The notes beneath the pieces are model-generated. The model was given only the letters and a program-made list of their open reading frames with translations, did not search any database and was not told where the DNA came from. Below, in pieces: positions 18,576-27,991 of a stretch of 64,000 bases of DNA. The number at the start of each line of letters is the position of its first letter. Within the stretch, counting starts at the first letter, position 1. The DNA comes from Bacteroidota bacterium (GTDB lineage Bacteria; Bacteroidota; Bacteroidia; Bacteroidales; Bacteroidaceae): assembly GCA_023426145.1 (NCBI GenBank), contig JAFABG010000003.1:62001-126000 (forward strand). Reading direction: 5' to 3'. The position numbers and the translations under genes were made by a program.

Positions 18576-20786
18576 ATGACCATGAATAAAAAATGTATGA
18601 TGTTGCTAGGCGCACTGTCTTTGGCCGGTAGCGCACTTGCCCAAACTTGGATATGGTATCCAGGAGATTATGAAATCTGGTTAGGAAACCAGATGAATAA
18701 CCGGCGTACGGAACGAGGAGCATTTTTCCCTCCATTTTGGAAAACTGATAGCCATTATGTTGTTGTTGAATTCAGCAAAAAACTGGATCTTTCTCAATCA
18801 GAAGAGATTATGATTGCTGCTGAAGGAAAATACAATGTTAAGCTTGACGGAAAACTTCAATTCGGAATGCCAAAAACGTTAACGCTTCCTGCAGGAAAGC
18901 ATAACTTGAATATTAAGGTTTGGAATCAAGCAACACCTCCAACGATTTATGTCAAAGGAAAAACGGTGAATACAGATTCTTCATGGCGCGTTACTTATGA
19001 AGACAAAGAATGGATTGATGAAAGTGGAAAAGCAAGTGATACTTCAGCAACTATTTATATGGATGCCGGGTGTTGGAACTTTAATTCACCTAGTGAACGA
19101 CCTTCCGAGTTTAAATTGACGAGAGAACCCAAAGAAGCTGTTGCTAAGACTAAGCAATCTGATGGAGGAGTCCTTTATGATTTTGGAAAAGAAACTTTTG
19201 GATATCTTACTTTAAAGAACCTTTTGGGTAAGGGGCAAATTCAAATCTATTATGGAGAGAGCCCTGAGGAAGCGAAGGATAAGGCATATTGTGAAACACT
19301 GGACAAACTCCTTTTAGAACAAGAACAGATTACCGATCTTGCTTTGAACAAGACTTCAGTTCTTGAAAGTTCGAATAATGAATATACTTTGCAAAATAGT
19401 AAGGCATTCCGTTATGTCTATATCACCCATGATGCAGGCGTAAAAATCGGTAATGTTTCGATGCAATATGAATATCATCCAGAGGAATATAGAGGTAACT
19501 TCCACTGTAATGACGAGGAATTAAATCGGATTTGGGAAGTAGCTGCTTATACTATGCACTTAACTACTCGTGAGTTTTTTATCGATGGAATTAAACGTGA
19601 TCGATGGGTTTGGAGTGGTGATGCTATTCAGAGCTATTTGATGAATTATTATTTATTCTTTGATAGTGAGTCGGTAAAAAGAACCATTTGGCTTTTACGA
19701 GGAAAAGATCCGGTGACAAGCCATAGTAATACCATCATGGATTACACCTTTTATTGGTTCTTAAGTGTCTACGATTACTATATGTATAGTGGAGACATTC
19801 ATTTTGTGAAACAGCTATATCCACGCATGCAGACAATGATGGAATATGTGCTGGGACGCACCAATAAGAATGGTATGGTTGAAGGAATGACTGGCGACTG
19901 GGTTTTTGTAGATTGGGCTGATGGCTATTTAGATAAAAAGGGAGAGCTTTCATTTGAACAGATTTTATTCTGTAGAAGTCTTGAAACCATGTCATTATGT
20001 GCAAATTTAGTAGGCGATTCAGAGGGCAAAGGTTTGTATGATAAATTAGCATCCTCCTTAAGAGAAAAGCTAGAACCTACTTTCTGGAACGATAAGAAAC
20101 AAGCATTTGTACATAACTTCGTGAATGAAAAGCAGAGTGATTCAGTGACTCGTTACGCCAATATGTTCTCTGTCTTTTTTAATTATCTTGATGCACAAAA
20201 GCAACAATCCATAAAGCAATCGGTTCTTCTGAATGATAGCATTATGAAGATTACCACCCCTTATATGCGATTCTATGAATTAGAAGCCTTGTGTGCTCTT
20301 GGCGAACAAGATGCTGTAATGAAAGAGATGAAAGCTTATTGGGGAGGTATGCTTAAGGAAGGTGCTACCTCATTTTGGGAAAAATATAATCCCGATGAAA
20401 AAGGTGCGCAACATCTAGCAATGTATGGTCGCCCCTACGGGAAAAGTTTGTGCCACGCTTGGGGAGCAAGTCCCATATATTTATTAGGTAAATACTACTT
20501 AGGAGTAAAACCTATAAAAGAAGGATACAAAGAATTCTCTATCAATCCCGCTCTAGGTGGTTTAAAATGGATGGAGGGTACCGTCCCAACACCTCATGGA
20601 GATATCCATGTATATATGGATCAAAAAACGATAAAGATAAAAGCAACAGAAGGCAAAGGCTATTTAACGATAAAGAGCCGTAGACAACCGAAAGTCAATC
20701 TTGGAAAAATAGAAAAAGTCGCTACTGACGTCTGGAAGCTTTGGATTGATTCTTCAGAAGAAAGAATCGTGACTTACCGTTTGTAA
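18576..20786 (+). CDS. GH78 alpha-L-rhamnosidase, short form (BT1001-like)
   Basis: A 736-residue exported enzyme (signal peptide ending SALAQ), about 200 residues shorter than the GH78 at 7067. The fibronectin-like N-terminal domains are reduced. A jelly-roll domain (KYNVKLDGKLQFG, LPAGKHNLNIKVWN) is followed by VLYDFGKETFGYL and the (alpha/alpha)6 barrel. The barrel contains REFFIDGIKRDRWVWSGDAI, where the usual DCPxRxxxGW segment is replaced by DGIKRDRWVW, then MTGDWVFVDWADGY and GATSFWEKYNPDEKG. Such forms occur in RG-II loci (BT1001). It should remove a rhamnose from side chain A or B. It starts one base after the previous stop, so translation is probably coupled. Site C lies in the 86-base gap that follows. 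Confidence 0.87.
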   Translation: MTMNKKCMMLLGALSLAGSALAQTWIWYPGDYEIWLGNQMNNRRTERGAFFPPFWKTDSHYVVVEFSKKLDLSQSEEIMIAAEGKYNVKLDGKLQFGMPKTLTLPAGKHNLNIKVWNQATPPTIYVKGKTVNTDSSWRVTYEDKEWIDESGKASDTSATIYMDAGCWNFNSPSERPSEFKLTREPKEAVAKTKQSDGGVLYDFGKETFGYLTLKNLLGKGQIQIYYGESPEEAKDKAYCETLDKLLLEQEQITDLALNKTSVLESSNNEYTLQNSKAFRYVYITHDAGVKIGNVSMQYEYHPEEYRGNFHCNDEELNRIWEVAAYTMHLTTREFFIDGIKRDRWVWSGDAIQSYLMNYYLFFDSESVKRTIWLLRGKDPVTSHSNTIMDYTFYWFLSVYDYYMYSGDIHFVKQLYPRMQTMMEYVLGRTNKNGMVEGMTGDWVFVDWADGYLDKKGELSFEQILFCRSLETMSLCANLVGDSEGKGLYDKLASSLREKLEPTFWNDKKQAFVHNFVNEKQSDSVTRYANMFSVFFNYLDAQKQQSIKQSVLLNDSIMKITTPYMRFYELEALCALGEQDAVMKEMKAYWGGMLKEGATSFWEKYNPDEKGAQHLAMYGRPYGKSLCHAWGASPIYLLGKYYLGVKPIKEGYKEFSINPALGGLKWMEGTVPTPHGDIHVYMDQKTIKIKATEGKGYLTIKSRRQPKVNLGKIEKVATDVWKLWIDSSEERIVTYRL

Positions 20787-20793
20787 TATAAAA

Positions 20794-20823
20794 GAGTACA
20801 AATAAGCCAATTATACGTCTCAT
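20794..20823 (+). promoter_or_regulatory. Operator-like site C (GAGTACAAA-N13-CGTCTCAT)
   Basis: GAGTACAAA is at 20,794-20,802 and CGTCTCAT at 20,816-20,823, again 13 bases apart. It starts only 8 bases after the GH78 stop and lies 50 bases before the GH138 gene. No terminator is seen before it, so read-through plus internal initiation is likely. Confidence 0.7.
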
Positions 20824-20872
20824 ATTAAGAAAGATAAATTTTATAAATCTATAAAAAATATTTATTGTAAGA

Positions 20873-23572
20873 ATGAAAGATACTAAATTGTTCATGTTTG
20901 CAATGTGCACCTTGTTTTTAGTGGCATGTGGTAAGCAAACTGTGAAGATTATGACTCCGCCGGATGCATCGAATCGCATTCAGTTTGGTGCGGAGCAGTT
21001 ACAAAGTACCCTTGATAAAGCAGGTTATAAAGTAATCTTGCAACAAGGAGATACCACCTTATCCGATTCTGAAACTAAGACAATCTTGCTTACTGAAGTG
21101 AACGATACTACACTTAAGCATGAAGGTTTTCATATAACTTCTGCTGGGAACTTAACTAGAGTAAACGGTAAAGATGGTAATGGAGTGATTTACGGTTGCC
21201 GAGAACTTATAGATCGCGTTAATAACTCTGAAGGAAAGCTTGATTTTCCGGTAGATTTTAAAGATGCTCCAGAGATGGTTCTTCGTGGTGCTTGCATCGG
21301 TTTGCAAAAAACGACTTATCTCCCGGGACATGGCGTTTATGAATATCCTTATACTCCGGAAAGTTTTCCTTGGTTTTATGATAAGGAACAATGGATCAAA
21401 TACCTAGATATGCTGGTTGCCAACCGCATGAACTCTTTGTATTTATGGAATGGACATCCATTTGCTTCTTTGGTAAAGCTAAAAGATTATCCATTTGCCT
21501 TGGAAGTTGACGAAGCTACTTTCAAGAAAAATGAGGAAATGTTTTCTTTCCTAACAAAGGAAGCAGACAAACGAGGTATATTTGTTATTCAGATGTTCTA
21601 CAATATAATTTTGTCTAAACCGTTTGCTGATCATTATGGGTTGAAAACCCAAGATCGTAATCGCCCAATTACTCCATTAATATCCGATTATACTCGTAAG
21701 AGCATTACAGCTTTTATCGAAAAATATCCAAATGTTGGGTTGTTGGTTTGCTTGGGTGAAGCAATGAGTACGGTTGAAGATGATGTAGAGTGGTTTACAA
21801 AGACTATTATTCCTGGAGTAAAAGATGGATTGAAAGCGCTTGGCCGTACAGATGAACCTCCTATTTTGCTTCGTGCACATGATACTGATTGTAAATTAGT
21901 GATGGAGGCTGCTCTGCCTTTATATAAGAATTTGTATACCATGCATAAGTATAACGGGGAGTCGTTAACAACTTACCAGCCTCGTGGCCCTTGGGCTAAA
22001 ATACATACTGATCTGAGTGCCTTAGGTACAATCCATATCAGTAATGTACATATCCTCGCTAATTTGGAACCGTTCAGATGGGGTTCTCCTGATTTTGTGC
22101 AAAAAGCGGTACAGGCTATGCATAATGTTCATGGGGCAAATGCATTGCATTTATATCCTCAAGCTTCCTATTGGGATTGGCCTTATACAGCTGATAAGTT
22201 GCCTAATGGAGAAAGAGAATTCCAATTGGACCGTGACTGGATTTGGTATCAAACTTGGGGACGTTATGCATGGAACTGTCACCGTGATAGAAATGATGAA
22301 ATTAAATATTGGGATCATCAGCTTGGAAAGTATTATGGAACAACCGATGACAATGCTGCCAATATTCGTGTTGCTTACGAAGAAAGTGGTGAAATTGCTC
22401 CTAAGTTGTTACGTCGCTTTGGTATTACAGAAGGAAATAGACAGACTTTATTGTTAGGTATGTTTATGAGTCAGCTAGTTAATCCATATAAGTACACTAT
22501 CTACCCAGGGTTCTATGAAAGCTGTGGTCCTGAAGGAGAAAAGTTGATAGAATATGTTGAGAAGGAATGGAAGAAGCAACCGCATGTGGGTGAAATGCCT
22601 TTAGATATAATAGCTCAAGTCATTGAACACGGAGACAAAGCGATTGCAGCGATTGATAAAGTAGCTGCATCGGTGTCAGCGAATAAAGAAGAATTCGCTC
22701 GTTTGCAAAATGATATGCACTGTTACCGTGAATTTGCGTATGCTTTTAACCTAAAAGTTAAAGCTGCCAAATTGGTTTTAGATTACCAATGGGGTAAAGA
22801 TATCAAAAACCTAGAGAATGCGATTCCTTTGATGGAAGAAAGTTTAGAGCACTACCGAAAATTAGTAGAACTAACTGAAGATCATTATTTGTATGCAAAT
22901 AGTATGCAGACTGCTCAGCGTCGTATCCCAATTGGAGGTGATGATGGTAAAAATAAAACATGGAAAGAAATGTTGGTTCATTATGAGAAAGAATTAGCCA
23001 ATTTCAAAGCTAATCTGGCAATGTTAGAGCAAAAAGCAAAAGGGAATGCAGTTGCAGAAACCGTAAAAATTAATGCTTGGGCTCCTGCTGATGTGAAACT
23101 TCTATCTAATGAAAAGACGCTAAAATTAACTGAAGGTTTATCTCTCTTTACTGACGTTCCAGGTAAGATAGAAGCCATCGCACCTGAACTTAAAGGGCTA
23201 CAAAGTTTTCTTCTGAATGGAAAAGATCAAAGAGAAAATGGAACAACTATCAGCTTTGAATCTAAAGTTCCTGTTAAATTATTAGTGGGCTATTTCAGAG
23301 ATGACCAGAAAAAATACGCGAAAGCACCTAAATTGGAAATTGATGCTGCTGCTAATGAATATGGGCAAGCAGAACCTGTGTTGACTAATGCAGTTCGTAT
23401 AAATGGATTGCCTTTGGTTAACGTACATGCCTATAGTTTCCCTGCGGGAAAACATTCCATTATGTTGCCAAAAGGATATTTGGAAGTACTAGGATTTACC
23501 ACTTCGGAAACTAAGGCACGCAATGCAGGTCTTGCTGGAGACGAAGAAACTATGGATTGGTTATTTTATTAA
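20873..23572 (+). CDS. GH138 alpha-D-galacturonidase lipoprotein (BT0997-like)
   Basis: An 899-residue lipoprotein (lipobox LVAC, Cys19). An N-terminal alpha/beta domain of the kind found before GH20/GH67 barrels (FGAEQLQSTLDKAGYKV, GNGVIYGCRELID) precedes a (beta/alpha)8 barrel. Glu296 in CLGEA and Glu363 in NGESL lie 67 residues apart. This is the spacing I recall for catalytic Glu294 and Glu361 of the GH138 enzyme of B. paurosaccharolyticus. A helical region and C-terminal beta domain follow. GH138 removes alpha-1,2-linked galacturonic acid from rhamnose in RG-II side chain A. First gene of the site-C unit, 18 bases before the GH137-GH2 gene. Confidence 0.87.
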   Translation: MKDTKLFMFAMCTLFLVACGKQTVKIMTPPDASNRIQFGAEQLQSTLDKAGYKVILQQGDTTLSDSETKTILLTEVNDTTLKHEGFHITSAGNLTRVNGKDGNGVIYGCRELIDRVNNSEGKLDFPVDFKDAPEMVLRGACIGLQKTTYLPGHGVYEYPYTPESFPWFYDKEQWIKYLDMLVANRMNSLYLWNGHPFASLVKLKDYPFALEVDEATFKKNEEMFSFLTKEADKRGIFVIQMFYNIILSKPFADHYGLKTQDRNRPITPLISDYTRKSITAFIEKYPNVGLLVCLGEAMSTVEDDVEWFTKTIIPGVKDGLKALGRTDEPPILLRAHDTDCKLVMEAALPLYKNLYTMHKYNGESLTTYQPRGPWAKIHTDLSALGTIHISNVHILANLEPFRWGSPDFVQKAVQAMHNVHGANALHLYPQASYWDWPYTADKLPNGEREFQLDRDWIWYQTWGRYAWNCHRDRNDEIKYWDHQLGKYYGTTDDNAANIRVAYEESGEIAPKLLRRFGITEGNRQTLLLGMFMSQLVNPYKYTIYPGFYESCGPEGEKLIEYVEKEWKKQPHVGEMPLDIIAQVIEHGDKAIAAIDKVAASVSANKEEFARLQNDMHCYREFAYAFNLKVKAAKLVLDYQWGKDIKNLENAIPLMEESLEHYRKLVELTEDHYLYANSMQTAQRRIPIGGDDGKNKTWKEMLVHYEKELANFKANLAMLEQKAKGNAVAETVKINAWAPADVKLLSNEKTLKLTEGLSLFTDVPGKIEAIAPELKGLQSFLLNGKDQRENGTTISFESKVPVKLLVGYFRDDQKKYAKAPKLEIDAAANEYGQAEPVLTNAVRINGLPLVNVHAYSFPAGKHSIMLPKGYLEVLGFTTSETKARNAGLAGDEETMDWLFY

Positions 23573-23590
23573 AATATAGATTAAGGTACA

Positions 23591-26500
23591 ATGAAAAGGT
23601 TATTACTGACATTTTTTAGTATAACTACTGCGCTATCACTCTATGCACAGAAAGAAGTGCCACAGCAACGGATGGAACAAATTTATGAGGAGGTCAAAAC
23701 TCCTTATAAATATGGACTGGCCGTTGCTCCAACGGATAATTATCATAAAATTGATTGTCCAACTGTCTTTCGTCAAGGCGATAAATGGCTAATGACTTAT
23801 GTGGTATACAACGGAAAAGGTGGCACTGACGGTCGTGGGTATGAAACATGGATAGCAGAAAGTGATAATTTACTTGATTGGCACACTTTAGGGCGTGTAC
23901 TTTCTTATCGTGACGGCAAATGGGACTGTAATCAGCGTGGAGGTTTTCCAGCTTTACCCGATATGGATTGGGGGGGAAGTTATGAACTTCAGTTGTATAA
24001 AGGTAAACATTGGATGACATATATCGGTGGAGAAGGAACCGGATACGAAGCAGTGAAAGAACCTCTTTTTATTGGGCTTGCGTATACAAAGGAAGATATT
24101 TCAAAAGCTCATGAGTGGAATTCGCTTGATAAACCCATTTTAAGCATTCATGATAAAGATGCTCAATGGTGGGAAAAGTTAACTCAATACAAAAGTACGG
24201 TATATTGGGATAAAGATAAGAAGTTAGGTGCTCCATTCGTGATGTTCTACAACGCGGGTGGACGTCATCCTGAAACAGGATTGAAGGGTGAACGAGTAGG
24301 AATAGCTCTCTCGAACGACATGAAGAAGTGGAAGAGATATCCAGGGAATCCAGTTTTTGCACATGAAGCAGACGGGACAATTACCGGTGATGCCCACATA
24401 CAGAAAATGGGAGATGTGTATGTGATGTTTTATTTTTCAGCTTTCGAGCCGTCAAGAAAATACAAAGCATTTAATACGTTTGCTGCTAGCTATGATTTAG
24501 TGAATTGGACAGACTGGAAGGGAGCCGATTTGGTGATTCCATCTAAAAATTATGATGAGCTGTTTGCACATAAAAGTTATGTAGTAAAGCATGATGGAGT
24601 AGTATACCACTTCTATTGTGCTGTGAATAATGACGAGCAGCGAGGAATTGCTGTTGCTACTAGTAAACCTATGGGGCGTTCAGCCGTTCGCTTTCCGAAG
24701 CCGGAGAATAAAAACAGACGACTAATTACGGAGCTTAATGAGGACTGGAAGTCATGGTTAATTGAAAATAGCCAATCAACCAATGAAAAGTTAAATGATG
24801 GATTTGGGGCAAAAAATGCGAAGATCCAATGCAACTTGCCGCATAATTGGGATGATTATTATGGGTATCGCCAATTGACACATGGGAATCTGCATGGAGC
24901 CGCTATGTATGTGAAAGACTTTACAGCTAATCTCATAGAAGGAAAAAGATATTTCTTACGCTTTGAAGGAGTGGGCTCCTATGCTACCATCAAATTGAAT
25001 GGAAAAGACTATGGAAAACATCCAGTGGGAAGAACAACATTAACACTTGATGTCACTAGCGGATTGAAGGATGGAACAAACCATTTAGAAGTAAAAGTGG
25101 AGCATCCTGAAATGATTTCGGATATGCCATGGGTTTGTGGAGGTTGCTCTTCAGAATGGGGATTTAGTGAAGGATCCCAGCCGTTTGGTATTTTCCGCCC
25201 TGTAGTTCTAGAAGGTACTGACGAAATTCGTATTGAGCCATTTGGAGTTCACATCTGGAATGATGAAAGTGCTAAGAATGTGTATATTGAAACTGAAGTT
25301 AAAAATTACGGTAAAACGGTTGCAACCGTGGAAGTCGTTAATAAGCTAAGTAACGCAGATGGAAAGCAAGCTTTTCGTTTAGCTGAAAAAGTGAAGCTAG
25401 CTCCAGGAGAAACGAAAATTATTCGTCAACAATCGCCTATAGAGAATCCTGTTTTATGGAGTACGGATAATCCATATTTGTATAAGCTTGCCAGTATGAT
25501 TAAGCGAGATACAAAGACAACTGACGAATTATCAACCCCATTTGGCATTCGCACACTGAGTTGGCCTGTAAAAAGGGATGATGGAGACAGACGTTTTTAC
25601 TTAAATGGGAAACCTGTTTTTATTAATGGTGTTTGTGAGTATGAACATCAATTTGGGCAAAGTCATGCATTTAGCAACGAACAAATAGCTTCTAGAGTAA
25701 AACAGATTCGTGCTGCTGGATTCAATGCATTTAGAGATGCACATCAACCACATAATCTTGAGTACCAGAAATATTGGGATGCAGATGGCATCTTATTTTG
25801 GCCTCAATTTTCAGCACATATTTGGTATGATACCCCTGAATTCCGTGAAAACTTTAAGAGTTTGCTTCGTCAATGGATAAAAGAACGCCGTAATTCTCCT
25901 TCTGTAGTGATGTGGGGATTGCAGAATGAAAGTACTTTACCTCGCGAATTTGCCAAAGAATGCAGCGATATTATTCGTGAAATGGACCCAACAGCTCGCA
26001 CGATGAGAGTGATTACGACGTGTAATGGAGGGGAAGGTACGGACTGGAATGTGATTCAAAATTGGAGTGGTACGTATGGAGGAGATGTTACTAAATATGC
26101 AAATGAACTATCACAACCCAATCAATTATTGAATGGAGAGTATGGAGCTTGGAGGAGCATTGACTTGCATACAGAACCAGGTGATTTCGACCCGAATGGA
26201 ATTTGGAGTGAAGACCGGATGTGTCAATTGATGGAAGCCAAAATACGTTTGGCTGAACAAGCTAAAGATAGTGTTTGCGGACAATTCCAATGGATATTTA
26301 GTAGTCATGATAATCCTGGACGTCGTCAACCGGACGAAGCTTATCGGAAAATAGATAAGGTGGGGCCATTTAATTACAAAGGGTTAGTAACCCCATGGGA
26401 AGAGCCTCTTGATGTTTATTACATGTATCGAGCTAATTATGTATCTGCGGCAAAAGATCCTATGGTATATTTAGTCTCTCATACTTGGGCTAATCGATTT

Positions 26501-27811
26501 GAGAAGGGTCGTCGTCGTGCTACTATTGAGGCTTATAGCAATTGTGATTCGGTGTTGCTTTATAATGATATGTCTAATGATAAAGCAACCTATATAGGAC
26601 GTAAGAAAAACAATGGTATAGGCACCCATTTCATGTGGGAAAATAGAGACATTCGCTATAACGTTCTCCGTGCTGTTGGATACTATAAAGGAAAACCTGT
26701 AGCAGAAGATATCCTTGTGTACAATGGATTGGAACAAGCACCTCATTTTGATCTTTTATACCAAGATGATAAATCTGTATTGGAAGGTGAAAAAGGTTAC
26801 AACTATCTCTACCGAATAAATTGCGGTGGTGATAACTATACAGATAGCTTTGGACAACTATGGCTACAAGATAACACAAACTTCTCTCGTTCATGGGCTG
26901 CTAATTTTAAAGATTTGAATCCTTATCTTGCTAGTCAACGTACAACAAATGATCCTATAAAGGGAACCAAAGACTGGAATTTATTCCAGCATTTCCGCTT
27001 TGGTAGACATGAATTGGAATACAATTTCCCTGTTGCTGACGGTACTTACCGAGTAGAACTTTATTTCACAGAACCATGGCATGGAACTGGTGGTAGTGCT
27101 TCTACGGATTGTGAAGGGTTACGCATCTTTGATGTTGCTGTGAATGATTCAGTGGTATTGAACGATTTGGATCTTTGGGCTGAAAGTGGACATGATGGCG
27201 CATGTAAAAAAGTAGTATACGCTAAGGTTAAAGGAGGACTGCTAAAAATACACTTCCCAGAAGTGAAAGCTGGTCAGGCGCTAATCTCAGGTATTGCTAT
27301 TGCAACAACTCAGGCTGATGTTAAACCTGTAACTTTTCCAGCATCAGACTGGAACTGGGAAAAAGCAGATCATGACGTCATAGAAAAAACGCCAAAAGAA
27401 CTACTTCCAGAAGATAAAAATGCCCGTACTAGCGTCACTTATGAGGCTGAAGTAGCTATCGTTAAAGGACAGTTTAAGAAAAAAGAACACCGTAAAGCAA
27501 CAGGTGTTTTCTTTGCTAAAGGGAAAACTAATTATATTGAATGGAATATTTCTACTGGATTAGCTCAAATCTACGCATTGCGATTTAAGTATATGAATAC
27601 TTCAGGAAAATCAATGCGTGTTTTAATGAAGTTTATTGATTCCAAAGGAGTAGTACTTAAAGAAGATGAAGTAACATTCCCGGAAACTCCAGACAAATGG
27701 AAGATGGTGAGCACTACGACTGGTACATTTATTAATGCAGGACATTATAAAGTTGTTCTTTCTGCTGAAAATATGCAAGGTTTAGCATTTGATGCTCTTG
27801 ACATTCAATAG
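23591..27811 (+). CDS. GH137-GH2 fusion: beta-L-arabinofuranosidase and beta-glucuronidase (BT0996-like)
   Basis: A 1,406-residue exported multi-domain enzyme (signal peptide ending SLYAQ). Residues about 25-370 are a five-bladed propeller (NYHKIDCPTVFRQGDKW, DAHIQKMGDVYVMFYF) matching GH137, which removes terminal beta-L-arabinofuranose from RG-II chain B. Residues about 375-990 form a GH2 module with acid/base Glu780 in GLQNES and nucleophile candidate Glu850 in LNGEYGAW. In BT0996 this half is a beta-glucuronidase acting on chain A. Residues about 1069-1245 look like a malectin domain (YRINCGGDNYTD, YRVELYFTEP). Residues about 1281-1406 look like a CBM6/35-type module (YEAEVA...YIEWNIS). 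Last gene of its unit; strong terminator at 27,848. Confidence 0.9.
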   Translation: MKRLLLTFFSITTALSLYAQKEVPQQRMEQIYEEVKTPYKYGLAVAPTDNYHKIDCPTVFRQGDKWLMTYVVYNGKGGTDGRGYETWIAESDNLLDWHTLGRVLSYRDGKWDCNQRGGFPALPDMDWGGSYELQLYKGKHWMTYIGGEGTGYEAVKEPLFIGLAYTKEDISKAHEWNSLDKPILSIHDKDAQWWEKLTQYKSTVYWDKDKKLGAPFVMFYNAGGRHPETGLKGERVGIALSNDMKKWKRYPGNPVFAHEADGTITGDAHIQKMGDVYVMFYFSAFEPSRKYKAFNTFAASYDLVNWTDWKGADLVIPSKNYDELFAHKSYVVKHDGVVYHFYCAVNNDEQRGIAVATSKPMGRSAVRFPKPENKNRRLITELNEDWKSWLIENSQSTNEKLNDGFGAKNAKIQCNLPHNWDDYYGYRQLTHGNLHGAAMYVKDFTANLIEGKRYFLRFEGVGSYATIKLNGKDYGKHPVGRTTLTLDVTSGLKDGTNHLEVKVEHPEMISDMPWVCGGCSSEWGFSEGSQPFGIFRPVVLEGTDEIRIEPFGVHIWNDESAKNVYIETEVKNYGKTVATVEVVNKLSNADGKQAFRLAEKVKLAPGETKIIRQQSPIENPVLWSTDNPYLYKLASMIKRDTKTTDELSTPFGIRTLSWPVKRDDGDRRFYLNGKPVFINGVCEYEHQFGQSHAFSNEQIASRVKQIRAAGFNAFRDAHQPHNLEYQKYWDADGILFWPQFSAHIWYDTPEFRENFKSLLRQWIKERRNSPSVVMWGLQNESTLPREFAKECSDIIREMDPTARTMRVITTCNGGEGTDWNVIQNWSGTYGGDVTKYANELSQPNQLLNGEYGAWRSIDLHTEPGDFDPNGIWSEDRMCQLMEAKIRLAEQAKDSVCGQFQWIFSSHDNPGRRQPDEAYRKIDKVGPFNYKGLVTPWEEPLDVYYMYRANYVSAAKDPMVYLVSHTWANRFEKGRRRATIEAYSNCDSVLLYNDMSNDKATYIGRKKNNGIGTHFMWENRDIRYNVLRAVGYYKGKPVAEDILVYNGLEQAPHFDLLYQDDKSVLEGEKGYNYLYRINCGGDNYTDSFGQLWLQDNTNFSRSWAANFKDLNPYLASQRTTNDPIKGTKDWNLFQHFRFGRHELEYNFPVADGTYRVELYFTEPWHGTGGSASTDCEGLRIFDVAVNDSVVLNDLDLWAESGHDGACKKVVYAKVKGGLLKIHFPEVKAGQALISGIAIATTQADVKPVTFPASDWNWEKADHDVIEKTPKELLPEDKNARTSVTYEAEVAIVKGQFKKKEHRKATGVFFAKGKTNYIEWNISTGLAQIYALRFKYMNTSGKSMRVLMKFIDSKGVVLKEDEVTFPETPDKWKMVSTTTGTFINAGHYKVVLSAENMQGLAFDALDIQ

Positions 27812-27847
27812 TGCATTAATAGACTCAATACAGTTTAATTAAGATAT

Positions 27848-27896
27848 AAAGCGGAACGCAAGAGGGCTTAAATAGTTTTCTGCGTTCCGCTTTTCT
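27848..27896 (+). terminator. Terminator after GH137-GH2 gene
   Basis: AAAGCGGAACGCA (27,848-27,860) pairs with TGCGTTCCGCTTT (27,881-27,893) and a T-rich stretch follows. The 13-base stem is perfect. Confidence 0.9.
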
Positions 27897-27939
27897 TTTA
27901 TGCATCATTTCTTTACTTACCGATTTTTGTCAACGAAAG

Positions 27940-27969
27940 GGGTACAAAAAGCTCTTTCACTCGTCTACT
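27940..27969 (+). promoter_or_regulatory. Operator-like site D (GGGTACAAA-N13-CGTCTACT)
   Basis: GGGTACAAA is at 27,940-27,948 and CGTCTACT at 27,962-27,969, spacing 13. It lies only 22 bases before the chosen start of the GH2 gene, closer than at most other sites. Confidence 0.68.
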
Positions 27970-27991
27970 TGATATGAGGAAAATAGAACGT

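Noticed and set aside
22044..22457. Forward 137-codon frame inside the GH138 gene
   Set aside because: It overlaps the barrel of GH138 in another frame and has no family pattern.
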